A stretch of 64,000 nt of DNA from Leptospiraceae bacterium (lineage in GTDB: Bacteria > Spirochaetota > Leptospiria > Leptospirales > Leptospiraceae). The position numbers and the translations under genes are program-made. Location of the stretch: positions 62,001 through 126,000 of the forward strand of contig JAKRSH010000014.1 in assembly GCA_022402465.1 (NCBI GenBank), read 5' to 3'. Positions 1 through 8,773 of the stretch are shown one piece after another. The notes below the pieces were generated by a model. It was not told where the DNA came from. It did no database searches and saw only the letters and a program-made list of their open reading frames with translations. How positions within the stretch are numbered: position 1 is the first letter of the stretch; each line of letters starts with the position of its first letter.

Positions 1-1101
1 AGGTGCGATATTAACAAACCACTGCGTGGAAAGTAAAGGCTCAATTACAGCACCACCTCTCGTATTGTGTCCAACTGCATGAGTGTGATTTTCAATTTTA
101 TCAATAAGGCCAAGCTTTTCTAAATCTGCGACCACCTTCTTTCTTGCTTCAAAACGATCCAAGCCAGCATACTCACCACATAACTCGTTTAAGCTTCCAT
201 CCAAATTCATAATCAATACTGGCTTTAGACCTAACCTCTGCCCAGCTTCAAAGTCATTTAAATCATGAGCAGGAGTAATCTTCACCAAACCAGATCCGAA
301 CTCTTGTTCTACGAAACTATCCATTAGGAGTGGAATCTGTCGATTGGTCAATGGAAGTTGAATACTTTTGCCTGCGAGCTTAGAATATCGAATATCATTT
401 GGATTCGCACAAACTGCAACATCACCAAACATGGTTTCTGGACGAGTTGTTGCAACAACAGCAAAACCAGATCCATCTACAAATGGGTATTTGATATGAT
501 ACAATTTGCCATGCTTTTCCTTGTATTCTACTTCTATATCAGAAATTGCAGTCTTGGATACAGGGCACCAGTTGATAATTCTTTCCCCTCGATAAATCAA
601 GCCATCATCGTAGAGATTTTTGAAAACTTTGATTACTGCCTTAGACAAGCCTTCATCAAAGGTAAATCTTGCCTTACTCCAATCTACTGATTCACCGAGT
701 AACCTTTGTTGGTTGGTAATTTGTCCGCCAGAATGAGCCTTCCAATCCCAAACCTTTTTTATAAAATCTTCTCTGGTAAAATCTGTACGTTTTGCACCCT
801 CTTTGGCAAGTTCGCGCTCAACAACCATCTGAGTTGCAATTCCTGCATGGTCCATTCCAGGTATCCAAACAGTTGATTTCCCTTTCTTACGTTCCAAGCG
901 AATGATGATATCTTGGATGGTATGATTTAGAGCATGACCTATATGCAGAAATCCCGTGACATTGGGAGGTGGAATCACGACAGAAAAATTTCCGTTCTGG
1001 GAATTTGGACTAGGTGAGAAAGCCTGCTTCTCTTCCCATGTATCTCGCCATTTTTTCTCTACAGATTCGGGTTCATAACGATCGCTGATATTTTTCTTCA
1101 T
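1..1101 (-). CDS. valS: Valine--tRNA ligase, N-terminal part (truncated by window edge)
   Basis: Reverse-strand translation from ATG at 1101: [32 protein letters not shown]...[27 protein letters not shown] (HIGH motif)...[14 protein letters not shown]...[20 protein letters not shown]; runs off the left edge. Confidence 0.95.
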   Translation of the reverse strand, partial: MKKNISDRYEPESVEKKWRDTWEEKQAFSPSPNSQNGNFSVVIPPPNVTGFLHIGHALNHTIQDIIIRLERKKGKSTVWIPGMDHAGIATQMVVERELAKEGAKRTDFTREDFIKKVWDWKAHSGGQITNQQRLLGESVDWSKARFTFDEGLSKAVIKVFKNLYDDGLIYRGERIINWCPVSKTAISDIEVEYKEKHGKLYHIKYPFVDGSGFAVVATTRPETMFGDVAVCANPNDIRYSKLAGKSIQLPLTNRQIPLLMDSFVEQEFGSGLVKITPAHDLNDFEAGQRLGLKPVLIMNLDGSLNELCGEYAGLDRFEARKKVVADLEKLGLIDKIENHTHAVGHNTRGGAVIEPLLSTQWFVNIAP

Positions 1102-1173
1102 AGTTTGTGCTAATTTCTCTTGGAAGTCTCGTTCTACAGTAATTTTGGTCGAGACCTAGGGTCAAGAAGCTAT

Positions 1174-1365
1174 ATGTACCTTGACCTAAAAAAGCATATT
1201 CTGGAACCTGTTCCCATGAACGCAAAAACTGTAAAACTTCTTAAAAAATTCGCGACCCTGAAAGGAATTTCTGATAAACAAATCAAACGTGAATGGCTAG
1301 GTAAATCCCCTGTTGAGAAAGATAAGAAAAAACAAGAAATCCTGAAAGAACTTACTAAGGCTTAA
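1174..1365 (+). CDS. Small hypothetical protein (Lys-rich)
   Basis: ORF track 1120..1365; the internal ATG at 1174 (MYLDLKKHILEPVPMNAKTVKLLKKF...) is a more likely start than the non-ATG start. Confidence 0.55.
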   Translation: MYLDLKKHILEPVPMNAKTVKLLKKFATLKGISDKQIKREWLGKSPVEKDKKKQEILKELTKA

Positions 1366-1392
1366 GACTTTTCCTTCTTCAAATAGGAAACT

Positions 1393-1701
1393 TTGATTTT
1401 GTTACTTGATCCAACTAAAGCATCTACCAAAATTTCCTATACTATTCTACTTTTATTATCTGTATTTTTCTCTCAACAAGCTTGCTCCGATGGGAAGAAA
1501 TCGAAACCCATAGAGAAAGCTGAAATACAAATTGACAAAGAGAGATGTACACTTCGTCCTAATCCTGGTCCTTGCAAGGCTATGTTTACTGGTTATTATT
1601 ACAATCATTCCAAAACGTCTTGCCAAGAATTTGTTTATGGAGGTTGCCAAGGCAGTCTCCCTTTTAAAACTCTAGAAGATTGTGAAAAAAGCTGTCTATG
1701 A
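1393..1701 (+). CDS. Predicted lipoprotein with a Kunitz/BPTI-type protease inhibitor domain
   Basis: Hydrophobic leader then QQAC (lipobox-like); C-terminal CTLRPNPGPCKAMFTGYYYNHSKTSCQEFVYGGCQGSLPFKTLEDCEKSC with cysteine spacing C-x8-C-x15-C-x7-C-x11-C-x3-C. Confidence 0.88.
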   Translation: MILLLDPTKASTKISYTILLLLSVFFSQQACSDGKKSKPIEKAEIQIDKERCTLRPNPGPCKAMFTGYYYNHSKTSCQEFVYGGCQGSLPFKTLEDCEKSCL

Positions 1702-3016
1702 TTTTATCTTCCCTGATCCGCTAGTATTTCGTTTTTTTCATCTAACACTACTTAATCTAATATCAAATCTATCCATTCCCTTAGTTGGAATTGCAGATAC
1801 CATCTTTTTGGGGAGATTTACAAGTTCTGAACATATAGCTGGAGTTGCCCTTGGTATCGTGCTTTTTGAATATCTGTATTGGGGATTATCCTTTCTCAGA
1901 ATGGGAACAACTGGAACTACTGCAATACAAACTGGACTTGGAAATGAACTTGGCGTACAATTAGTACTACTTCGCTCCATAATCATTGCACTTATTTTAG
2001 GAATAACAATTGTAATTCTGTCTCCATGGATAGAACAACTAGGTTTTACACTACAAGTTGGCGATGATCGAATTAAGACGATTGGAATATCTTATTTCCG
2101 TTCGCGTATTTGGGATGCTCCTTTTACCTTGATGAATTTTGTGATAGTTGGTTGGCTTCTTGGAAAAGCAAGAAGCGATCTTGTTCTCATCGCTATGATC
2201 ACAGGAAATCTTGCAAATATTCTTTTAGATTATCTCTTCTTAAAAGAGTTAGGAATGCAAGCTGATGGAGTTGGCCTAGCTTCTGCCTTAGCGCAGGTGA
2301 TTCAATTTCTATTATCTTTGATTCTAGTTCGAAATGTATTTTCCAATCTAGTCGAAGCACTAAGTTTCAAATTAGTCTTAAAAAAAAGAGAATTCCTAAG
2401 TCTACTTTCTTTCAATAAAGATATATTTATACGAACCGCTTTTCTCATTGTAACATTTTCTTTGTTTCGAAATTTTTCATCTTCCATTGGCGTATCTACT
2501 CTTACTGTTAACTCTATTCTTTTTCAATTTATGTTGGTCTATGCTTTTTTCATCGATGGTTCAGGCTATGCTATTGAAACTTTGGCTGGTGATTTATTTG
2601 GAAGAGGAAAGATTGCTGAAGTAAAGAAATTAATTCGAATAGGCTTGAGTTTCTCTTTTTTGGTTGCTGCAAGTTTAGTATTGATATTGTCTATTTTTCC
2701 TGTACAGATTGTAACAATAATATCCAAAGAGGCAAATCTAGTTCATGATTTAATTGATATGCTTCCTTGGGTTTACCCTGTACTTTTTCTAGGTGGCTTT
2801 GCTTTTGTTTATGATGGATTATTTCTTGGACTTGTAAAAGGTAAAATTCTACGCAATTCTATGATTCTAAGTTCTATTCTCTTTTTTCTACCTGTAGCAA
2901 TTCTTGGGTTGTATTGGAAATCCAATCCTATCATATGGATTTCTATGAGTACTTATATGCTAGGAAGAACAATCACACTTGCTTATTCTGCTAGGACAAT
3001 TCTATGCACCACATAG
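1682..3016 (+). CDS. MATE family efflux transporter (DinF-like)
   Basis: 444 aa polytopic membrane protein; N-terminal NLSIPLVGIADTIFLGRF typical of MATE/DinF. Overlaps the Kunitz ORF by 20 nt. Confidence 0.82.
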   Translation: MKKAVYDFIFPDPLVFRFFHLTLLNLISNLSIPLVGIADTIFLGRFTSSEHIAGVALGIVLFEYLYWGLSFLRMGTTGTTAIQTGLGNELGVQLVLLRSIIIALILGITIVILSPWIEQLGFTLQVGDDRIKTIGISYFRSRIWDAPFTLMNFVIVGWLLGKARSDLVLIAMITGNLANILLDYLFLKELGMQADGVGLASALAQVIQFLLSLILVRNVFSNLVEALSFKLVLKKREFLSLLSFNKDIFIRTAFLIVTFSLFRNFSSSIGVSTLTVNSILFQFMLVYAFFIDGSGYAIETLAGDLFGRGKIAEVKKLIRIGLSFSFLVAASLVLILSIFPVQIVTIISKEANLVHDLIDMLPWVYPVLFLGGFAFVYDGLFLGLVKGKILRNSMILSSILFFLPVAILGLYWKSNPIIWISMSTYMLGRTITLAYSARTILCTT

Positions 3017-3360
3017 CAATTACTACATCTAACTTAGAAGAGATGGGAAAATTCTACCAACAACTTCCTGGACTCATTGTCCAACAAGCGAATCTAGATA
3101 TTAGTGGTAGAATGCGATCGCTTTGGTTCCAAGTAGAACATCAGAATTCAACTCTCATGATAGAAAGGGACAGTATTTCTAAGGCTCCCGCTGCATTTGT
3201 ACTTTCTCTGAAAGACTCAGGGAAGACGGAACAAGAAATTGAATCCTTGGATTTGGCTTGGGATGGAAGGACTGATTTTACCCTTTACTTCCGTGATCCA
3301 GATGGCAATAAACTAGGCTATAGCAATTATCCGGATCATTGGAATTCCGATCTAATCTGA
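3004..3360 (+). CDS. VOC/glyoxalase family protein
   Basis: MHHIAITTSNLEEMGKFYQQLPGL...FYFRDPDGNKLGYS-type pattern (LYFRDPDGNKLGYS). Confidence 0.75.
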   Translation: MHHIAITTSNLEEMGKFYQQLPGLIVQQANLDISGRMRSLWFQVEHQNSTLMIERDSISKAPAAFVLSLKDSGKTEQEIESLDLAWDGRTDFTLYFRDPDGNKLGYSNYPDHWNSDLI

Positions 3361-5033
3361 TTCGCTTTAAGGGATATTTGCTGCTTTTTGTCTTTATCAA
3401 ATGAATTCCATCTACTAACTGCAAAATCTACTCTTCCTTGTTTTTTATAAAGTTCAAGATTCCTTCCTATGAAATCCCAATAGAGTGCATTAAAAGGACA
3501 GGCATCTTCTTCTAATAATCCTGTTGCTTTGTATTTACAAGATTTACAGTATTCAGGGCCCATCTTTTTGATATAATTAGCAGACGAAATGTACGGCTTA
3601 GTTGCACAGATTCCTCCATCTGCGTACGTTCCCATACCTACAACATTCGGAGTCACTACCCATTCAAATGCATCTATGTATGCAATCCAGAACCACTCAT
3701 TTAACTCATGTGGATCCACAAGCATAAGATTTGCAAAATTCGAAAGAACCATAAGTCTCGTTATATGATGGCTGTAACCTCTCTTGATCACTAGTTCAAC
3801 AGTTGAATCTAAACACTTTAAACCAGAATTCTTTCCCCAATACAAACCAGGCAAGGGATTCTTATGCTTGAGTGAATTGGCTTTTTTGTAATTCATTTCA
3901 TTTTCCAAGAAGATAAGCCGCATATACTCTCGCCAACCAATGATTTGGCGAATAAATCCTTCTAAGGAAGCAAGAGGAATTTCTTCGGAAGTATTGTATC
4001 TTAATTCATATTCTTTCACACAAAATTGAACAACTTCATAAGGATGCAATAAACCAAGGTGTATGAGTGGACTAAGCAAGGAATGAAAGAGATAAGGCTC
4101 TTCTATGGACATTGCATCTTCATATTTTCCAAAATGAATTAAGAGGTTTCGTGCAAAATGACCAAGCCAATGCAAAGCCTCTTTTCTATCAACCGGCCAC
4201 TGAAAATTTTCTAAGCTACCGAATGATTTTGGGTAGCGCCTAGAAATGAGCTCTGCTACCTCTTGGCTGATTTCATCAAGCTTCACCCATGCTTGCGCCA
4301 ATGGGATAGGATCTGTTTTCTTCCAATTAGATCGATTCTCATGATCTAAATTCCATTTTCCACCTAATGGTTTATAGCTGATATTTTTATTACTTTTAGT
4401 TTGTTTGGAATCTTCCAATAGTAATTGAAATTTAATTCGCATCTTACGATAGAAGGTTTCATGAAGATATTTCGAACCTTGGGGAAAAATTTCTCGAAAC
4501 TCATCTCGATTACAAAGATACAAATTATTTGTATGAAATTTCATCCATTTGCAATCGGAAAATGGATGCGCGACCTCAGGCTCTTGTATATCTAAGCAGT
4601 GAATTTCATTTATAGCAAATTCTTTTTTTATTTCAAGAAGACTAGCTGCATAATCAAGTTCAGAATATTTATAGAGAATCTGAAATCCCATCTCTCCTAA
4701 TTGCTTTGCAAAATGTCTCATCGCACTCAGAAGAAGTACGAGCTTTTGTTTATGGTAAGGTCTTCGATTTGGCTTAGCGGAAGTCTCGACAAAGAGGAAG
4801 CAGATTGATTCTCTTTCCTTTGCTCTTGAATTAGAATCTTGTTGCTGAGTAAATAAGGTGGAAACCTTATCATCTAAGTCCAAATTCGATTTTTCAGATT
4901 TCGATAAATAAGGGAATATCAATTGATTGTAAAATGAAATTTGATCAAAGGGTATAAAAATCCATCTGTCTATAGGAGCTGCTTTCTTCGATTTACTTGG
5001 ATGGAAGTTTTGGATTAATGAATAGAACGACAT
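3336..5033 (-). CDS. Cryptochrome/photolyase, bacterial FeS-type (PhrB/CryB-like)
   Basis: HHITRLMVLSNFANLMLVDPHELNEWFWIAYIDAFEWVVTPNVVGMGTYADGGICATKPYISSANYIKKMGPEYCKSCKYKATGLLEEDACPFNALYWDF; four Cys in the FeS-BCP pattern. Internal ATG at 5033 (MSFYSLIQNF) preferred over 5069. Confidence 0.88.
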   Translation of the reverse strand: MSFYSLIQNFHPSKSKKAAPIDRWIFIPFDQISFYNQLIFPYLSKSEKSNLDLDDKVSTLFTQQQDSNSRAKERESICFLFVETSAKPNRRPYHKQKLVLLLSAMRHFAKQLGEMGFQILYKYSELDYAASLLEIKKEFAINEIHCLDIQEPEVAHPFSDCKWMKFHTNNLYLCNRDEFREIFPQGSKYLHETFYRKMRIKFQLLLEDSKQTKSNKNISYKPLGGKWNLDHENRSNWKKTDPIPLAQAWVKLDEISQEVAELISRRYPKSFGSLENFQWPVDRKEALHWLGHFARNLLIHFGKYEDAMSIEEPYLFHSLLSPLIHLGLLHPYEVVQFCVKEYELRYNTSEEIPLASLEGFIRQIIGWREYMRLIFLENEMNYKKANSLKHKNPLPGLYWGKNSGLKCLDSTVELVIKRGYSHHITRLMVLSNFANLMLVDPHELNEWFWIAYIDAFEWVVTPNVVGMGTYADGGICATKPYISSANYIKKMGPEYCKSCKYKATGLLEEDACPFNALYWDFIGRNLELYKKQGRVDFAVSRWNSFDKDKKQQISLKANQIRSEFQ

Positions 5034-6130
5034 ACCTGATCCATATATTCTATATAGACGATTTTCCAAGGATCATTTTCATTAAAGGAAAGAATTAATT
5101 CATAGTCAGGATGAGGATCAATCTTTTGGTTTGAATGGAGAAGTACAATTCCAGTTTGTTTCGGTAAATTTTGCAACCAATGTTTGGATAATTTTCGCTT
5201 CTGCATGATTTCATATCCAATGCGACCCATCGTATAGCGAAAATTAATTTCTGATCTTAATCTTTGAATTCCATCATCACATATAAAACCGTCTATTGAT
5301 ATCGGACCTTCATAATTTTCTGAATCAATAAATTTTTGCCAAGAATCAACAAAAGGGTAAATTTCATTATAAAGTCGTTTTACTTTATTGTACCATTCTG
5401 GCTTTTCTCTCGGATAATAGAAACTTCCTTTGTAATTGAAGTCTTTTCCTATCAGCATCTCAGCAATATCCAATAGTTCAATTTTTTCTCGGCTAACATG
5501 AATAAGAATTCCAAAATCCAAAATCCTATTGGCTTGATAAACTTCCATCACGGCTGGATAAGGAATGCGGTTCAATTTAAAATTTTCTTTGGCTGACTGC
5601 CACACAACATGTCCATTTCCTGAATTACTTAAGGCTTCTTTAATAATTATTGGACATTTTGTATTTTCTGCGAATTCTATGATATCTTCTGGAGAATATG
5701 CTATTTTAATACTTTCATCACCGTAGCTTATTTGTTTAGAAAATTTAGCCTGTTCAACTTTGGAATTGAGAAATGCAGATGATCTCCAAATATTTTCATC
5801 CAAATTAATTTCATTGGCTATAAGCGAGTGAACTTTACCGAATTCGATTAGTTCAGCATCCGAATCTATAAATGGTAGATTCTTATTGACTAAGGAAATT
5901 GGCTGACCGAATTCCCATTTACGTTCCAGCCAATGGTCTTGCAACTCTTGGGGAATTCTTCCATTCATTACAACAAAATCCTTGGAATTTGCTAGCGGAA
6001 GAAAAACCTTTTGATAGAAGTATATACGAGAAAGCTTAGATTTATTCCAATCAGGTAACCTTCCTATGGTAAGAAGAGAACTTAATTCTTTCTCAAACCA
6101 AGGATTGAAAGAATAAACTTTTTGTTTCAG
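5015..6130 (-). CDS. ATP-grasp domain protein (start extended to a probable CTG at 6130)
   Basis: ATP-grasp signatures PIIIKEALSNSGNGHVVWQ and GPISIDGFICDDGIQRLRSEINFRYTMGRI. The frame stays open and protein-like upstream of the ATG at 5968 (LKQKVYSFNPWFEKELSSLLTIGRLPDWNKSKLSRIYFYQKVFLPLANSKDFVV) back to a CTG overlapping the upstream gene's stop codon. Confidence 0.72.
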   Translation of the reverse strand: MKQKVYSFNPWFEKELSSLLTIGRLPDWNKSKLSRIYFYQKVFLPLANSKDFVVMNGRIPQELQDHWLERKWEFGQPISLVNKNLPFIDSDAELIEFGKVHSLIANEINLDENIWRSSAFLNSKVEQAKFSKQISYGDESIKIAYSPEDIIEFAENTKCPIIIKEALSNSGNGHVVWQSAKENFKLNRIPYPAVMEVYQANRILDFGILIHVSREKIELLDIAEMLIGKDFNYKGSFYYPREKPEWYNKVKRLYNEIYPFVDSWQKFIDSENYEGPISIDGFICDDGIQRLRSEINFRYTMGRIGYEIMQKRKLSKHWLQNLPKQTGIVLLHSNQKIDPHPDYELILSFNENDPWKIVYIEYMDQVCRSIH

Positions 6131-7224
6131 TAAATTCTTCGAATAGCTGTTGCAATCCTTTGTACATTATCCTTTGTTAGATTAGGATAAACAGGAATAC
6201 AATGTGCTTTTTGGTACAATCTTTCTGCATTTGGAAAATCAGATCGATTCAACTCAAGTATAGAATGTAAGGGCTCTTCAATGATACGACTTGTACCAAT
6301 GTGAATTGATTCAAAATAACGTTTTGTTTCATCATAACTTCCAGAAGATACAACAATTGGAAATCGATTGAAGGTATCTTCTATAGGATGGGAGAAATAG
6401 GTTTCAATTCGAGATGAGCTCACCGCTTGAAGATAGGATTGAGCAATTTTTTTCTTACGATCTAATAATACTCCTATCTTTGATAGCTGTTCAATACCCA
6501 AGGCAGCTTGGTAATCAATGAGATTGTAATCGTATTTAGCTTGTTCTACTACACTCACTTTGGAACGCCCAGAAACCATAGAACGCAAGCTTTGGTTTAA
6601 AGCAGAATCATTTGTTACAACCATAGCACCATTTCCAGTAGTAATGATGCTCTCCACTTGAAGTGAACATATTGAAATTGTTCCTTGTTTACCAACTGTG
6701 ACTCGTTCGCTGGTGGCTCCAATTACCTCAGAGAAATCTTCAATACAAGTAATACCTTCAGGTATAGAATACTCACTAGCATCAAGAATACAACCAAAGG
6801 TGTGATCTAAGATAATAAGTTTGGGATTGAAATCTTGAATTGCTGATTGGAATTTTTCCTTGTCCATATGAAAGGAATTTTTTGCAACATCTACAATAAT
6901 GGGAGTAGCTTTCAGTAAGAAGATTGCATCTAAAGCCTGAATAGGAGCCAAAGAAGATAAGAGAACCTTATCTCCAGCACCAATCTGTAATGTTTGTAAT
7001 GCGATGTGATAAGCAGAAGTAAGACTGTTCATGCTTAGCGTGTGTTTGAATCGGAATGTTGTTGAAAATAATTTTTCGAATTTTTCCACCATAAGTCCTG
7101 TCGAAAGATTATCATCAACAAGGCATTCAAGAACTCCTTTGATGTCTTCTTTCGAGAGTGTGGGTTTCAAATATTCAATTGCGATATTTTTTTTCTGAGT
7201 TCTCTCTAGTAAATCCGCAGCCAT
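6127..7224 (-). CDS. DegT/DnrJ/EryC1/StrS aminotransferase-fold protein, apparently lacking the PLP-binding lysine
   Basis: Fold type I pattern: CIEDFSEVIGATS...GTISICSLQVESIITTGNGAMVVTND...YDYNLIDYQAALGIEQL; no Lys where family members have K-x-[ILM]-T-T-G. Confidence 0.8.
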   Translation of the reverse strand: MAADLLERTQKKNIAIEYLKPTLSKEDIKGVLECLVDDNLSTGLMVEKFEKLFSTTFRFKHTLSMNSLTSAYHIALQTLQIGAGDKVLLSSLAPIQALDAIFLLKATPIIVDVAKNSFHMDKEKFQSAIQDFNPKLIILDHTFGCILDASEYSIPEGITCIEDFSEVIGATSERVTVGKQGTISICSLQVESIITTGNGAMVVTNDSALNQSLRSMVSGRSKVSVVEQAKYDYNLIDYQAALGIEQLSKIGVLLDRKKKIAQSYLQAVSSSRIETYFSHPIEDTFNRFPIVVSSGSYDETKRYFESIHIGTSRIIEEPLHSILELNRSDFPNAERLYQKAHCIPVYPNLTKDNVQRIATAIRRIY

Positions 7225-7497
7225 TCCAACATCCTTCTTCCCTATTCAATGAGACATAATCTCTTAGGGATTTTTTATTTCAACCCTAATTCTAGCCCTT
7301 AAAAGTACAAGGTTTTTCTTATCCAAACTAGAAAAAACTTAGCATTTTCGATCCAAAAGCATGTTTTCCCTCCAAATAGGTGGAAAATACAGAATTGAAT
7401 GAGCGAATTTTTCATTTCGCGAAAGACTGTGAATGAAAATCTTAGTTCAAATCCAAGCCACCTCCTTAAGGGGGTGGCTAAGTTTATATCAATCTCC

Positions 7498-8769
7498 ATG
7501 TACACATATTCCGACTTCAATATCAAGCTCAGCCAAGGTTCAGGAATAGGGGAGTTAATGCAGGACCTAGGATCTGGGCTTGAACATGCTCGTAGAATGA
7601 ATCTCGAAATATCTATGCTAGGTGGAGGCAATCCAGCTCATATTGAAGACATGGAAAAAATTTTTCGTGACCGATGGAGATTTCTTTCTGGGAATGAAGC
7701 CCTCATCAATCGAACCTTGGGGGATTATTCTTCCCCTCAAGGATTTTTAGAGTTTAGAGAAAAACTTGCCCACTATCTCTCTAGACATCTATCCTATCCT
7801 CTAAAGGCATCTAATATAGCAATCACGCAAGGTTCTCAGTCAGCATTTTTTATGCTTTTAAATTCTTTTTCGGGAGTTTTTCGTAAGGAAAATAAATTTA
7901 AGAAAATTCTTTTACCAGTTGTACCTGAATATATTGGCTATGCTGACCAAGGTATCCAAGATGGAATCTTTACATCTCTTGCTCCAATTGTAAGATCCAC
8001 AGCTAAGAACAGATTTGTTTACGAAATAGATTTTCCAAGTTTAGAACATTGCTTAGAAAATAATTCTATAGGTGCAATCTGTCTCTCGAGACCTACCAAT
8101 CCCAGTGGCAACTTAGTTCCTAAGGACGATATGAATCGACTCTTAAGCATTGCTACCAAATACAAAATTCCCTTAATTGTGGACAATGCTTACGGTTATC
8201 CCTTCCCGAATATAACCTTTCTTGAATCCAATTTGGATTGGAAACCTGGAATGATTCAAGTACTGAGTCTTTCTAAATTAGGTTTACCAGGATTAAGAAC
8301 AGGGATAGTTGTCGCTGAAGAGGAAATTACTTCCCGCATTGCGGAGATGTCTTCCATTTTGAACCTTGCTCCTGGGAATGTAGGTTGTCTTTTCGTAGAA
8401 GATTGGTTGGAAAAAGATCAAATTTCAGAATACAGCAATAATATAATTAAACCATATTACCTTACAAAATCTCAATTCGCCTTAGAATTTTTGGATCATA
8501 ACTTACAATCTAATATCGAATATAGTATTCATGAAAGTCATGGAGCCTTGTTTCTTTGGCTTTTCTTCCCAAATCATCGTTATACTTCAAGACAGTTGTA
8601 CGAAAAGTTAAAAGCTCGAGGTGTATTTGTTATTTCAGGAGAAAATTTTTTCCCAGGTCTTGGGACTGATTTTTCGCATAGGAAACAGTGCATTCGATTG
8701 ACATATTCGAGGAATACTGAAGAAGTTATCAGAGGAATCAAAATTTTAGCTGAAGAGCTTTCTCTTTAA
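7498..8769 (+). CDS. avtA: Valine--pyruvate transaminase-like class I aminotransferase
   Basis: MYTYSDFNIKLSQGSGIGELMQDLGSGL...MLGGGNPAHI...LGDYSSPQGFLEFREKLAHYL...LSRPTNPSGN...VLSLSKLGLPGLRTG (PLP Lys). Start moved from 7399 to the ATG at 7498. Confidence 0.85.
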   Translation: MYTYSDFNIKLSQGSGIGELMQDLGSGLEHARRMNLEISMLGGGNPAHIEDMEKIFRDRWRFLSGNEALINRTLGDYSSPQGFLEFREKLAHYLSRHLSYPLKASNIAITQGSQSAFFMLLNSFSGVFRKENKFKKILLPVVPEYIGYADQGIQDGIFTSLAPIVRSTAKNRFVYEIDFPSLEHCLENNSIGAICLSRPTNPSGNLVPKDDMNRLLSIATKYKIPLIVDNAYGYPFPNITFLESNLDWKPGMIQVLSLSKLGLPGLRTGIVVAEEEITSRIAEMSSILNLAPGNVGCLFVEDWLEKDQISEYSNNIIKPYYLTKSQFALEFLDHNLQSNIEYSIHESHGALFLWLFFPNHRYTSRQLYEKLKARGVFVISGENFFPGLGTDFSHRKQCIRLTYSRNTEEVIRGIKILAEELSL

Positions 8770-8773
8770 GACA

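Noticed and set aside
358-690. 110-aa plus-strand ORF
   Set aside because: Lies antisense inside valS and has no protein-like character.
7299-7631. 110-aa minus-strand ORF
   Set aside because: Overlaps the avtA start region antisense; the avtA frame is clearly coding.
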